A stretch of DNA of 64,000 nucleotides from Bin87 sp965220055. GTDB lineage: Bacteria > Chloroflexota > Dehalococcoidia > Lucifugimonadales > UBA3495. A program made the translations under genes and the position numbers. Positions 43,819-54,996 of the stretch are shown here, piece after piece (within the stretch, counting starts at the first letter, position 1; every line of letters begins with the position of its first letter). The DNA lies in NCBI GenBank assembly GCA_965220055.1, contig CBDCPE010000004.1, forward strand, positions 2,356,001 through 2,420,000. Direction: 5' to 3'. The notes under the pieces are model-generated. The model searched no databases. It saw only the letters and a list, made by a program, of their open reading frames with translations, and was not told the origin of the DNA.

Positions 43819-44607
43819 TTACTTCAGATGTTCGTTGAAGAAAGCAATGGTCCGGGCCTGTGCGTCGTCGGCGGCAGCCTGGTTGTAGCTGTCGCGATCG
43901 TCGCAGTTGAAACCGTGCCCAGCGCCGGGGTACATCTTGAAGTCGTAGGACTTGCCGGCCGCGTCAAGTGCAGCCTCAATCTGCGCCACGTCTGCGGGGG
44001 TCGGATTGCCGTCGGTTTCGCCAAAGTTGCCCATCAGCGGGATGCTGACGTTGCCAGTACCATCGACCGGGGTAACGCCGTCACTGTAGGGCGCCAGGAT
44101 GGCGCCGCCGTAATACACTACGCCTGCGGAGAGGCCGGAACAGGAGCTGGCGGCCAGGTAGACCACGCGACCGCCCATGCAATAGCCGACGATCCCGATC
44201 TTCTGTCCCCGAGTGCGCGGATACGTGCGCTGTAGATAATCGACGGTGGCGTCGATGTCAATAATGATGCCCCGTCCGGTTAGCTCAGGCATGTAGGTGT
44301 TGACCGCGGCGTCGAAGTCGTCGGGAGTATAGCCGAGCATTGGGTTGGGGTTACGCTCATTGCGGTGGAACAAGGCCGGAGCTACGGCGACGTAACCCGC
44401 AGCGGCGAACCCGTCGGCCACCTTCTGGATGTGCTGATTGGCGCCGAACGCTTCCTGAACGACGATGACGGCAGGCAAGCTGGTTCCAGCGCTGGGCGCC
44501 GGGAAGCTTACGTAAGCGGCCATATCGCCAGCCTCGGCGATGTTGGCTCCTGACTCGCGTTCTTCCGCGGGGTCGGGCATTCGGATGTTTTCCCAGAACG
44601 ACGGCAT
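43819..44607 (-). CDS. Dienelactone hydrolase family protein
   Basis: The 262-residue alpha/beta hydrolase has the Cys-Asp-His triad of the family: the nucleophile in IGIVGYCMGGRVVYLAA, Asp in NFGETDGNPTPADVA and His in YPGAGHGFNCDD. It begins MPSFWENIRMPDPAEERESG and has LPAVIVVQEAFGANQHIQKV. Substrates may be dienelactones or other lactones and esters; none can be fixed. Start at 44607 has GGAGGAAAT upstream. A longer open frame to 44745 lacks family similarity. Confidence 0.92.
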   Translation of the reverse strand: MPSFWENIRMPDPAEERESGANIAEAGDMAAYVSFPAPSAGTSLPAVIVVQEAFGANQHIQKVADGFAAAGYVAVAPALFHRNERNPNPMLGYTPDDFDAAVNTYMPELTGRGIIIDIDATVDYLQRTYPRTRGQKIGIVGYCMGGRVVYLAASSCSGLSAGVVYYGGAILAPYSDGVTPVDGTGNVSIPLMGNFGETDGNPTPADVAQIEAALDAAGKSYDFKMYPGAGHGFNCDDRDSYNQAAADDAQARTIAFFNEHLK

Positions 44608-44757
44608 AGTATTTCCTCCTCCATGGTTGCGCGAACTACAGTGATACGGCGGCTCGACGGTGGCAGAGCACGCTCGTCCGCGAGCCGTATCTTTCGTGCG
44701 CGGAAATTGTAACAAAGGATCGCGGGCCAAACAAGCAGGCCACACTCAGCACAGGTG

Positions 44758-44818
44758 CTTTCCAAAGTCTTGCCATTGGGGACGTTATGTTGCCGGGATG
44801 AACGGGACGTTTCAGATT
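44758..44818. repeat. Dispersed repeat B, copy 1
   Basis: About 60 bases (TTGCCATTGGGGACGTTATG ... GGGATGAACGGGACGTTTCA) match a second copy at 45604-45664 with a few changes and small gaps. It directly abuts repeat A. Non-coding. Confidence 0.75.
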
Positions 44819-44820
44819 CA

Positions 44821-44869
44821 GGGATTCCGGCGAAAACCGGAATGACAGTTTAACCTTGGAAAGGCCCGG
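44821..44869. repeat. Dispersed repeat A, copy 1
   Basis: A 49-base unit starting GGGATTCCGGCGAAAACCGG and ending TTGGAAAGGCCCGG. A second copy at 48906-48954 differs at about 5 positions. The unit contains the inverted repeat ATTCCGG/CCGGAAT and could form a small hairpin. Confidence 0.85.
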
Positions 44870-44890
44870 CGTCCTTGCGCGCACCCAGTT

Positions 44891-44983
44891 TGTCATCGCG
44901 AGCAGAGAAGCGACGCGGCGATCCCGTCGCCTGGACGATTTCTCGTTCGCCGACGAGATTGCCACGCTTCGCTCGCAACGACA
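44891..44983. repeat. MITE-like inverted repeat
   Basis: TGTCATCGCGAGC at 44891-44903 is matched by the complement of GCTCGCAACGACA at 44971-44983 (11 of 13). The interior also contains near-palindromic segments (TCCCGTCGC ... TCGCCGACGAGATTGC). Size and layout fit a miniature non-coding element of the common TCATTGCGAG type. Confidence 0.6.
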
Positions 44984-45749
44984 AGGGAAAGGGCGCTCAC
45001 GATGACAGTTTGAGCGCAAGTGGGTACGCGTCAGCTCTTGGCTTCGGAAAAGCCGGGGCATCGCAACATGCGCCGCGACGATTGGCGACGGGTCGCGCGG
45101 TGCCGTGACAGCCCGGTTGAGCATGGATCCCGCGACTTTCTGACGACGCACGAACAGCCGACGCCCCTGAAAGGTATGCCGGTGGGAGCGCGGGTTGGGA
45201 TTTTCGCGGCGACAGCAGACAGGCGATGGACTGCCGTCGCCTGAGAATTCAGGTTGGTGTTGCGATGGGCTTCCTCCGAGTTTTTCAGAGTGTACAGGCG
45301 ATGATTTGGAGAGTGTTGACCAGGTTCCGAGCGGTATCAGCCCTACGGCCGGAGGTGGTGCGCTGTGGTTTTGCTCTCATTCTCCATGCCTGAAGCATGG
45401 CGCGCTGTGGCGGGCGCGGTGGCCGAGGGGACTGCTCCGGTTAAAACGACCGAGGACAGTCTCCTACAGAGGCCGGCAGCGACTTAGTGCTGATTGGCCG
45501 TGAACGCTCGGAACCTGGTCGATGGAACCGATTTATCGCCTGTGAAGCCATTATAGAGCAAACGTTCGAAATGTGGCAAGGGGGTGGTGTCACTCACCGG
45601 GGCCTTTTCCAAGTCATTGCCATTGGGGATATTGTTTACCGGGATGAACAGGATTTGCCAGATTAGCCCGAATCCACCGAACGGGGTGGTGGCTGTGGCG
45701 AAACGGGGCATTAGGTACATGATGAATTGTTCGTTTCGGTTTACTTTGT
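44984..45749. other. Non-coding stretch rich in repeats
   Basis: No convincing gene lies between the MITE-like repeat and the large membrane-protein gene. The stretch holds repeat B copy 2 near its right end and several short Gly/Arg-coding frames without family similarity. I see no tRNA or clear terminator. Confidence 0.45.
45604..45664. repeat. Dispersed repeat B, copy 2
   Basis: Matches 44758-44818: CATTGCCATTGGGGATATTG followed by ACCGGGATGAACAGGATTTG. The copies are about 850 bases apart in the same intergenic region. Confidence 0.75.
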
Positions 45750-48461
45750 TCAGGTGCCTGGCTCGTCCGGCGGCGGGTTGGGGCTGATCAACCGCGCGCG
45801 CGTGGGATCATTGACTTGGAACCCGTGGCGAACAACGGCAGTTACATCTACTTGGGTTTGTAGCTTGCTTAGTTTTGACGGACGGTCCGGTTGGTCTGGG
45901 AAGTAGGACGGGTTTTTTTGTAGGAGTTCCTCAGCGTCCTCATCTGAAATGAATTCAACGCGAACATCAAGATCCTGCCCCTCTGCGAAGGGAGCCCGGA
46001 CGAACGTCCCCCATGTGTCGAGGTCGACTACATACAGGCGGCGTTGGCCGGTTGTAGGTCCCCGTAAGATAGGATGGCCGTGGTACCGTCCAATCTCCAG
46101 GAACGCGCCTTGCCCGGTGAATTGCCAGTATGGTTCATACCCTGGCGCCTCGTCAGAATGGAGGGCTAGTCCGATGTTTCCCCAGTCACCGGCCAACACG
46201 ACAACCGTATCGCCGTGCGGCGCAAGGCTTGCTACCGCCTCTTCGATCGCACGGAGCAAAGCATCCCGGGAATTCAGCGGAGAGGTCAGCGGAGTTGCGT
46301 TATCTAGAGCCTGGCACAAGAGATGCACAGCGTCGCGAGAAAGTCCTCTGCCCCACTCGTCTCCATCAATTGGCGAATAGTACGTCCGGTCGGTGCCTGC
46401 GGCTTCCATGAAAAAAGCTTTCGGTTCCAGCAGGTGATATCCACGCACCGAAGGGATGTCGTCTGCATCCTCGAACAATTCGGTGAAGGCCCCCGCCCGT
46501 TTGAATAGCCGTTCGACCGAATTGGAAGCCAGCGCTCCGGCATTGACGCCATCAACGACCTCGGAGATGCGATCGCTGCTGAGTTTGCGTTCAATTATTT
46601 CGCGCTCTTCTTCATTCTCGTCTCCGTCTACCGCATTCTGTAGAACCTCTATGGCCCGTTCGCGCCTTTGTTGGGCGCTGGCGTCAGGTGTCACACGCAC
46701 AAAGGGTTCCAGTCCCTCTCCGTTGGCGCGAAACCAATTCAAAACATGTCTGGCATGGCCGTGCAGATTCAGGGTGAACGTCGCATCATCAGACATGTCC
46801 ATGAGTCGGACAGCAAAGAAGGTCAGCGGGTATTGTTCTGAGGACACCGTGACGACCTGGCCAGGGAGGTAGTCCTGCATGTCCCAGTCGTGCCACTGGG
46901 ACATGCCAAAATGCCGCTCGCCCATGAGTGCGCCCGCTATGTCGTCCCCCAGTTCCGCAGGACGGCGGTACACTTGCCTTGCGACGTTCAAGTACCGGGT
47001 CGCGTCGGATATCACGGCCGAATCGGCGACTATCGCAGCGCGCCCCGCAAGGCCCATCAACGCGATCCGGTACTCCTGGGCTAGGATGGTTGCGACCGGG
47101 TCTGCTTCCGCAAAGGGTCGCCTATCGAGGTTCCAGCGCTGGAGAACATTCGACAGCGCCAAACTGAATCCATCATGCAGTCGTTGGTAGTCATCGGCGC
47201 GGTCCGCGTGCAGCGCGTCGGACAGCATCCTCTCTTGATGTTTGATCACTTCCCGTATTAAGGGCGACAACTCGTCAGGTTCGCGACCAAATGTCAGGCC
47301 TTCCAGGTTCTGGGAGAGCCTGCCGAGAAGCATTTCGTGGGTTTCAACTCGCCCGACGCGCGTAGAGATCTCGTAGTTCCATCGGTAACCGTCGAGTCCC
47401 ACCGTGACCAGGTCTCCAATGGATCGCCTAACTCCGTTGGCGACGAGCCAATAGTCCAGACTCAGGAGTTCGAATACATACTCCCTGGTTCCTTCGGTGA
47501 TCACGTCTTCACGGAATGAGTACAGGTTGCGCCCGAGTTCCCGCAACGGGGGCCATTCAGGAGCCGTCCCCGGACTCCCCCACGGTAGGCCGTACGCCTC
47601 CATCTCGTTCATTGCGTATTCGACGAGCTCTCTTATCGACCCGAAGGCCCTTGTGAATTCGCCCTGCCGGCGATCTGCCATGGCTCTCCGTGCGTCATCC
47701 AAAAGCGCTCGGATCGCTTCATTCGCCGACCCTTCGCCCGGATCGGGGAACATGACCGTCCAGTCTGGCTCATCTTCGGATTGGGGCGCGAGCGCGCGTT
47801 CAAAGCGTCCCAGGAATATTCGGACTGCTTGACGCACATCGCGCTCGTTCACGTCATTGCGGAGCGCTCGCCAAATCTGCGGATTCGCGAACCTCACTGA
47901 CCGTTCGAATAGCGCCCCTGCGAGGAACAAGTTGGCTGCCAAAGCTGCGGCGGCGATCAGCACCAGGTTCGGCATGCCGGGTGCCATATCAGCTATAGTG
48001 CCGCTGTCTCCGATTAATTGCTCGGCCATGAGGACGATTCCGGTCGCCGCGACAGAGAGTAGACTGCCCCTGAAGATCAGCCGGATCCACGACCGGCGGA
48101 CGTACTCGGCAAATATCCTTTCATCGGCGTCAGTTCTGGCACTGATTCCCTGCATGACGAAGAGCGTAACGGCCAGCGTGAGGGCCGTGATCGCCGCCTG
48201 AGCGCTCAGCATGGCGCCGAGGAGCGTGGTGGTTGCGCTGGCCATCGGCAAGTTACCGATTGGTTCCGCTTGTAGGAGCAGTACGAGGAGCGGTAACGGG
48301 GCCGCGACCGTGATCGCCAAGAGCAAAACCGTCCGGATTTCGTACCGACTGGGGAGGTCGCGAATCGTTGGCAATTTGATCGCCTTACGATCGCGTACCA
48401 ACCTCAATAAACGATTGAATGAAAACATACTGGAGGCAACATCACAGGGTAGTCGAGGCAT
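45750..48461 (-). CDS. Large membrane protein of unknown function
   Basis: A 903-residue protein with four membrane segments near the N-terminus, at about 44-63 (TVLLLAITVAAPLPLLVLLL), 78-105, 127-147 and 163-185, followed by about 700 soluble, mostly acidic residues. The soluble part is probably cytoplasmic and contains helical segments with many Arg and Glu, then a C-terminal half with strand-like text (YYSPIDGDEWGRG, VVVLAGDWGNIGLALHSDEA). I recognise no family; the membrane part is loosely like DUF2254 proteins. The start may be the ATG at residue 12 (MFSFNRLLRL). It stands alone, flanked by repeats and an IS1380 remnant. Confidence 0.7.
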   Translation of the reverse strand: MPRLPCDVASSMFSFNRLLRLVRDRKAIKLPTIRDLPSRYEIRTVLLLAITVAAPLPLLVLLLQAEPIGNLPMASATTTLLGAMLSAQAAITALTLAVTLFVMQGISARTDADERIFAEYVRRSWIRLIFRGSLLSVAATGIVLMAEQLIGDSGTIADMAPGMPNLVLIAAAALAANLFLAGALFERSVRFANPQIWRALRNDVNERDVRQAVRIFLGRFERALAPQSEDEPDWTVMFPDPGEGSANEAIRALLDDARRAMADRRQGEFTRAFGSIRELVEYAMNEMEAYGLPWGSPGTAPEWPPLRELGRNLYSFREDVITEGTREYVFELLSLDYWLVANGVRRSIGDLVTVGLDGYRWNYEISTRVGRVETHEMLLGRLSQNLEGLTFGREPDELSPLIREVIKHQERMLSDALHADRADDYQRLHDGFSLALSNVLQRWNLDRRPFAEADPVATILAQEYRIALMGLAGRAAIVADSAVISDATRYLNVARQVYRRPAELGDDIAGALMGERHFGMSQWHDWDMQDYLPGQVVTVSSEQYPLTFFAVRLMDMSDDATFTLNLHGHARHVLNWFRANGEGLEPFVRVTPDASAQQRRERAIEVLQNAVDGDENEEEREIIERKLSSDRISEVVDGVNAGALASNSVERLFKRAGAFTELFEDADDIPSVRGYHLLEPKAFFMEAAGTDRTYYSPIDGDEWGRGLSRDAVHLLCQALDNATPLTSPLNSRDALLRAIEEAVASLAPHGDTVVVLAGDWGNIGLALHSDEAPGYEPYWQFTGQGAFLEIGRYHGHPILRGPTTGQRRLYVVDLDTWGTFVRAPFAEGQDLDVRVEFISDEDAEELLQKNPSYFPDQPDRPSKLSKLQTQVDVTAVVRHGFQVNDPTRARLISPNPPPDEPGT

Positions 48462-48496
48462 GTATGGCGTGTTGTCTTATTTGACGCGGCCATATC

Positions 48497-48781
48497 CTAC
48501 CCTGATGGACTGGTTCTGTTCTCCCGGGTCGGCGGGCGGTGTTGTAGTTGTCGATTGTTGGGTTCCGACCATCGCTGTCGTACTGCAATTAGCGGTGGAA
48601 GCGTCTTGTCTCCCGCATTCGCCCGACCCGGTGCATCTCCCAGGTCAACGTGGTTGTCGACCAGCTCACGCAGACCCAGGCGCTGGACTAGGGTGACCGG
48701 AAGCACCAGCCCGGCATTGCCCACCAGGCGGTGATCGTCAAAGGCGACGTGGATGCGGTCGGGCTGCTCGGGTGGTAGCAT
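48497..48781 (-). pseudogene. IS1380-family transposase, N-terminal remnant
   Basis: The first 55 codons read like the start of IS1380 transposases: RIHVAFDDHRLVGNAGLVLP, TLVQRLGLRELVDNHVDLGD and APGRANAGDK. After that the homology stops and the frame runs into unrelated sequence. The start is at the ATG at 48781. It corresponds to the part missing from the remnant at 1094-1822. Confidence 0.82.
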
Positions 48782-49106
48782 CTATTAGGTGCTCTTGGTC
48801 TGGGGTCGGTTTTGTGCTTCAAAAACCATTATCCCCGAACACGGGAGCACTTTCTTACCCCCTCAACACCCCGACAGGCTCATCTTTTCGGTGGATTGGG
48901 GATTAGGGATTCCGGCGAAACCCGGAATGACGGATTGACTTTGGAAAGGCCCGGTATCCACCATTGACGGCCCGGATCCGTGATGAAGGAGCGGTAGATG
49001 CCTGGTTGCGGCGTAGACGGGGACAGTCCTATCGCGCGCGAAGGTCACAGTTCTTGACCCGTATGAACCGACGGGCGGGCTCGATTAGGTCCGGACGCGG
49101 GAATCC
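48782..49106. other. Intergenic stretch with repeat A copy 2
   Basis: About 325 bases between the IS1380 remnant and the MFS gene. Apart from repeat A copy 2 I see no gene or RNA. Confidence 0.5.
48906..48954. repeat. Dispersed repeat A, copy 2
   Basis: The same 49-base unit as 44821-44869, about 90% identical, in the same orientation, 4 kb away. Confidence 0.85.
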
Positions 49107-50387
49107 TCAGGTGGTGCGGCGGCGACCGATGAAATCTGCGATCCACATTGCGCATACGGATGCGACAGTCAGGATGGCAGACAGGATAAACGCCTGTACG
49201 TAGTCGCCCTGGAGGTCGAACATTAAGCCCGCCACGATCGGCCCAAGAAATATTGCCGCTCCGCGGCCCATTTCGACAAAACCCATCACTGTTCCCAAGG
49301 ACTCGCTGGGGAAGATATCGGCTGCCTTGGCGCCAATGATTAAACCGCTGATACCGTCGGTTATTCCGGCCAGACCGACGTACACCGCCAGGGGCCAGAA
49401 ACTCTGGCTGTTGCCCAGCCATAACACCAGGAGCACGGCTCCAGCGGCGACGCTCATCCCGACGGTATAAACCGACTCCCGCCCCCAGCGGTCGGTGGCC
49501 AGGCCCACCAATGGCCGGGCGAACACGCTAACGAGACCTACCGCACCCAGAGTGTTAGCCGCCGTTTGAACGCTGTAACCCGCCAAAACAAAAAACGTTA
49601 CCAGGTGGACGCGTATCATCTGCGTACCGGTGGAGCCGGATATGCGGGTCAGGACCAGCAGCCACATCGCGGGGTCGCCGACCACCCCTCCGACATTCGG
49701 CGCCCCCGCAGTCGCTATCCTGCTCTGCCGGTCGGTCGGCCCTTCCTGCCTGGTTTCAGGCGGCAGCGCATCTGTCGGCCCGGTCGGTACGACCCTGGAT
49801 TCCGGGGGTCGTCGTTGCAATAGACCGTTGGGCAAAGCTACCAGTACAGCGAAGATGACGCCGAAGATACGATAACCAGAACGCCAGCCGAGTTCCGTGG
49901 TCAACACTGCGGCCAGCGGGGCGAACACGGCCTGCCCAATGGGATTGCCGCTATCCGCCAGCCCCAGCATTCGGCCACGAGTACGAGGAAACCAGGGGGC
50001 GACGGTTGCGGTCATGGAAAAGGATGAAATAGCGGTGTGCCCGATCCCGGCGAACACGCTGTAGAAAATAAACATCTGCCACAGATCGGTGGCGTAACTG
50101 GACGCAAACCAGCCGAAAAGGATGAAAAGTCCGGCCAGGGGGAAGAGGACACGGGCCCCCCATCGATCCAGCAAGACGCCGAGGAACGGCGCGCAAATGG
50201 CGCCTATCAGGCCGGCAAGGGAGAATACCGCCGAAGTGTACGTAGCGCTACGACCGAAGGCGTCTTTCAGGACATTGAAATACACGGCCTCGCTGTTTTT
50301 GGTGCCGCCCTCGACGGTAAGGTTGCCCAGCGACAGGACGAATATGACCCAACCGTAGTGGAGCCGGGAGCGGGCCGTGTTCAGCAC
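49107..50387 (-). CDS. MFS transporter
   Basis: The 426-residue protein starts MLNTARSRLHYGWVIFVLSL and shows about 12 membrane helices. The conserved loop after helix 2 reads GVLLDRWGARVLFPLAG, and a second copy in the C-terminal half reads LVGLATDRWGRESVYTVG. A long hydrophilic central loop (about 205-245, with DALPPETRQEGPTDRQSR) separates the halves. It resembles oxalate/formate- or monocarboxylate-type MFS proteins, but the substrate is not clear. A second MFS gene follows upstream on the same strand, 190 bases away. Confidence 0.9.
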   Translation of the reverse strand: MLNTARSRLHYGWVIFVLSLGNLTVEGGTKNSEAVYFNVLKDAFGRSATYTSAVFSLAGLIGAICAPFLGVLLDRWGARVLFPLAGLFILFGWFASSYATDLWQMFIFYSVFAGIGHTAISSFSMTATVAPWFPRTRGRMLGLADSGNPIGQAVFAPLAAVLTTELGWRSGYRIFGVIFAVLVALPNGLLQRRPPESRVVPTGPTDALPPETRQEGPTDRQSRIATAGAPNVGGVVGDPAMWLLVLTRISGSTGTQMIRVHLVTFFVLAGYSVQTAANTLGAVGLVSVFARPLVGLATDRWGRESVYTVGMSVAAGAVLLVLWLGNSQSFWPLAVYVGLAGITDGISGLIIGAKAADIFPSESLGTVMGFVEMGRGAAIFLGPIVAGLMFDLQGDYVQAFILSAILTVASVCAMWIADFIGRRRTT

Positions 50388-50576
50388 GGGTACTCCGGGA
50401 GTCGGAACCGCTCGGTGCCGCGATGATCGGGCGAAGAAGCCGGGTGAAGCATCGCGCGATTATACATGGGAGCCGTTCTGGAACCCGGCCGTGACGCGCG
50501 AGGACACCGGGAGCTGCGGCGTGGACATGGTCGGCTGCCGGCGGCAGTGGCTCGCCGCGGCGACCGGCCGCCCGGG

Positions 50577-51845
50577 TCAACTGCCGGTTGCTGAAGTGGC
50601 CGGTTCCGGCAAGGCCGAGGTCCTGCTGGAGAGGCCGTGTTTCATCATCAGCCCGGCTCCGCACAACGAGAGAGATGCGAAGCTGACCACAATCAGCGAA
50701 AGCCGGAGGTCTCCAGTCAGTTCCTGGAGAATTCCTACGGCCAATGGCCCCAGTGCGATTCCCGCGGAACTGTTCATCTGGATGAAGGCCAGGCTGACGG
50801 CAATTTCACGCGGTCGTATTCCCGGCAGATTGAAGGGTACTGAATAAAGGACGGGCCAAAAGCCCCACGCAATTCCGTTGACCAAAGTGAGGGCCAATAG
50901 CGTAGGGAGCGAACCCGTAAGGGTCATGCCCGCAAAGGTAATGGCCATGACCGCACCGGTACCCAACAAAATGGTGCGCCCCTGGTCCGAAACCATAACC
51001 AGCCAACCGAAACCCAAGCCGCAGAGTCCGCCCACGAAGATTCCCACTGCCAATATGCCGCCGGACCAAATCAGGGACATTTGGTAGGTGTCCAGCATCA
51101 GGGTGGGATAGAAGCTGAGGAATCCTGACCAAGCCGCGGTGGCTCCAACAAACCCCAGACCACCTATCCACAGGTCGCGATAGCGTAACGCCCCCTTCAG
51201 AACGTTGACGTCCTGAGAGCCGAGACGCCGTCGGTATTCGGCGGTGATCCTTTCTCGCCCGAATATCAGCCACAGTATCGTCAGCACGCCGAATAGACCG
51301 GCGAACCAGAGGAGCGTTGCTCGCCAGTCATCACCCAGAGCGACGAGAATGAATGGCGAAGCTGCCACTCCCCCACCTACCACCAAGCCGAACATGGCGT
51401 TGGAGATGCTGTTGAGCAGCACCACCTGCCTGGGTGGAAACCATTGTTGGGTCAGCAGTGCTCGCGCTGGCTGCCGGGCGGTCACGCTGACACCGAAGGC
51501 CACCCGACCCACCAGCAGCACGGCAAACCCGGGAGAGAACGACTGTGCGAGGAGGAACAGCGTCCCCAGCACCAGGGTGATGGTGGTGAGTATCTTCGGA
51601 GAGAATCGGGAGGCCCACCAGCCGATTGGAATTGCCAGGACGAGGTTTCCCCAATAGGCGGAAGAACCCAGCATACCCTGCTGCAAGGGCGAAAGCCGTA
51701 GCTCGGCGCTGACCGCAGGTAATAGGATCCCGATGGTGGACATGATCATGAAACCGGCTACGCTGGCGGTGAGCCAGACGCCCATGACCACCCAACGGTA
51801 GTGCGGAGCCTCGTCCGATTGACGTTGCGTTGCGATGCGCTTCAC
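50577..51845 (-). CDS. MFS transporter
   Basis: The 422-residue protein has two six-helix halves. VVMGVWLTASVAGFMIMSTI is helix 1, the loop WWASRFSPKILTTI follows helix 2, and GRVAFGVSVTARQPARALLT follows with an Arg-rich turn resembling nitrate/nitrite or cyanate-type MFS proteins. The C-terminal half has WSGGILAVGIFVGGLCGLGF and WPVLYSVPFNLPGIRPREIA. It shares strand and likely transcription with the next MFS gene but is not a close duplicate. Substrate unknown. Confidence 0.9.
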   Translation of the reverse strand: MKRIATQRQSDEAPHYRWVVMGVWLTASVAGFMIMSTIGILLPAVSAELRLSPLQQGMLGSSAYWGNLVLAIPIGWWASRFSPKILTTITLVLGTLFLLAQSFSPGFAVLLVGRVAFGVSVTARQPARALLTQQWFPPRQVVLLNSISNAMFGLVVGGGVAASPFILVALGDDWRATLLWFAGLFGVLTILWLIFGRERITAEYRRRLGSQDVNVLKGALRYRDLWIGGLGFVGATAAWSGFLSFYPTLMLDTYQMSLIWSGGILAVGIFVGGLCGLGFGWLVMVSDQGRTILLGTGAVMAITFAGMTLTGSLPTLLALTLVNGIAWGFWPVLYSVPFNLPGIRPREIAVSLAFIQMNSSAGIALGPLAVGILQELTGDLRLSLIVVSFASLSLCGAGLMMKHGLSSRTSALPEPATSATGS

Positions 51846-52079
51846 CCCTGGGATTGCTCCTGAACAGAGCGGTTCAATACCCCTATGGTGAGGGTGGAGT
51901 TTATTCGGCGGCCGGGAGCGGGGTCAATATGCGGAAATGCTGGATACTGGGAACTGGAGAAGCGAAGAACGGCCAACCGGTGGCGGCGGTGTTCGCCGGG
52001 CTAAACGCGCTGCCACACGAGCAAAGGACCCCCCAAATCGGGTGGTGGCCGAATTGCAGCACGAGATCGGCGAGGGGTA
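51846..52079. other. Region between the MFS gene and the rRNA promoter
   Basis: No gene is evident. It separates the divergently arranged MFS gene and the 16S gene and may hold upstream activating sequence of the rRNA promoter. Confidence 0.4.
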
Positions 52080-52108
52080 TTGACAATACCCGTGAAACCG
52101 GCTAAGGT
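52080..52108 (+). promoter_or_regulatory. Putative rRNA promoter
   Basis: A perfect -35 TTGACA (52080-52085) is followed after 17 bases by TAAGGT (52103-52108), a weak -10. It lies about 90 bases upstream of the mature 16S 5' end, a suitable leader length. No better pair is seen nearby. Confidence 0.5.
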
Positions 52109-52153
52109 TGCGGAACTCACTCGCCGTCGAGGCATCAAGTCACCGGCAGTGAA

Positions 52154-52165
52154 GGCTCCTTAACA
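52154..52165 (+). promoter_or_regulatory. boxA-like antitermination site
   Basis: GGCTCCTTAACA matches the rRNA boxA consensus TGCTCTTTAACA at 10 of 12 positions. It lies in the 16S leader about 30 bases before the mature end, where NusB/S10 (NusE) would load to prevent premature termination. Confidence 0.65.
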
Positions 52166-52195
52166 GTTGAATAGTGGAAGGAAGTAAGGTTCTCA

Positions 52196-53706
<1,511 letters not shown>

Positions 53707-53936
53707 AAAGGGAGACCTTGGTCGGTGAGCGCCACTAGTGGCGTGAGCCGGCACACTCCCAGGTCAATCAGCGGATGTTCCCGCCACTCGGGTTTTCTGG
53801 TCGAGTCATTTGGCTCCCGTGCCCAGAGAACGGGTTCCCTGAGAAAATCCGCTGTTATCCGACCATTCGGTCGGAACAAATCGCAAACTTTTTGCTTCCT
53901 TTCACTACTCAGCCGGTAACGAGTGCCGAAAAACTT

Positions 53937-53962
53937 CGGGCCTTTGAAAAAAGGCCCGTTTT
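53937..53962 (+). terminator. Rho-independent terminator of the 16S transcript
   Basis: CGGGCCTT (53937-53944) pairs with AAGGCCCG (53951-53958) and is followed by TTTT. It lies about 230 bases past the 16S end and 18 bases before thiL, so it ends the rRNA transcript and supports a stand-alone 16S unit. Confidence 0.85.
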
Positions 53963-53979
53963 GCTTGTATATTGAGTGC

Positions 53980-54996
53980 ATGCGCATTTCAGATCTGGGT
54001 GAATTCGGCCTTATCGAATTGGTGAAAGAATGGACGCGCGATCCCGGGGGTCCTGGAGACATCGGTCCGTCACGCGTATACCGGACGGTTGTCGGTAACG
54101 GAGATGACGCTGCGGCCGTGACTTTTGGCCGGAACGACGTCACGGAGTTGTACACGACGGACACCATGGTGGACGGAGTTCACTTCACAACTGAAACCAC
54201 GCCATGGCGAGATTTAGGCTGGAAAGCGATTGCCTCCAACGTCAGTGACGTAGCGGCTATGGGAGGATCGCCGGGCCTCGCTTTGGTCACGTTGGGTTTG
54301 CCGGCGGACATGCTGGTCGCCGATGTCAAAGACCTGTACGCCGGCATGGCCGAGATTTGTCGGGAATTCGGGGCGGTGATCATCGGCGGGGACATGGTTC
54401 GGTCCCCGGTGGCCTTTATTACTGTAGCGCTAACGGGCATGGCGACTGGTGAACCGATGGTGCGAACAGCGGCAAGACCAGGGCACCTGGTGGGGGTCAC
54501 CGGCCCGGTGGGCGGGTCGGCTGGCGGCCTGCGGGTCATGCTCGAAGCGCTGGACGCAAAAGGAGGAGCGGGGAAAACCCTGATTGACCGGCACCGCCGG
54601 CCCCGCCCACACATCGACGAGGGCAAGATCCTGGTCGCCTCTGGCGTCGCTTCAGCGATGGACGTAAGCGACGGGCTGGGCGACGACCTGGGCAAGCTGT
54701 GCGCCGCCAGCGGCGTGAGCGCGACCCTGTGGGCCGACCAGGTGCCCGTTGACCCGCAGTTGCCGGCCATTTTCCCGGAGGACTGGCTTGATTTGGCCCT
54801 CTACGGCGGGGAAGACTACGTGCTGCTGTTCACCGCGCCGCCGGATAAAATGGCGGCGGCGATGGATCGACTGCCTGCCGGCGCGGCCATCATCGGCGAA
54901 ATAACCGACGGACGCCCGGGCGAAGTCGCCGTGCTGGACGCTGACGGTTCGCCTCGACCTCGCGGCGGCGCTGGCTGGGATCATTTTACCGGCTAA
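53980..54996 (+). CDS. thiL: Thiamine-monophosphate kinase
   Basis: Phosphorylates thiamine monophosphate to the active diphosphate. The 338-residue protein begins MRISDLGEFGLIELVKEWTR and has the AIRS-like motifs TVVGNGDDAAAVTFG, LYTTDTMVDGVHFTTETTPW, GWKAIASNVSDVAAMGGSPG, VIIGGDMVRSP and ASAMDVSDGLGDDLGKLCAA, with Asp residues that bind Mg-ATP. The start at 53980 is chosen because the frame's earlier ATG at 53923 lies before the terminator. Confidence 0.95.
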   Translation: MRISDLGEFGLIELVKEWTRDPGGPGDIGPSRVYRTVVGNGDDAAAVTFGRNDVTELYTTDTMVDGVHFTTETTPWRDLGWKAIASNVSDVAAMGGSPGLALVTLGLPADMLVADVKDLYAGMAEICREFGAVIIGGDMVRSPVAFITVALTGMATGEPMVRTAARPGHLVGVTGPVGGSAGGLRVMLEALDAKGGAGKTLIDRHRRPRPHIDEGKILVASGVASAMDVSDGLGDDLGKLCAASGVSATLWADQVPVDPQLPAIFPEDWLDLALYGGEDYVLLFTAPPDKMAAAMDRLPAGAAIIGEITDGRPGEVAVLDADGSPRPRGGAGWDHFTG

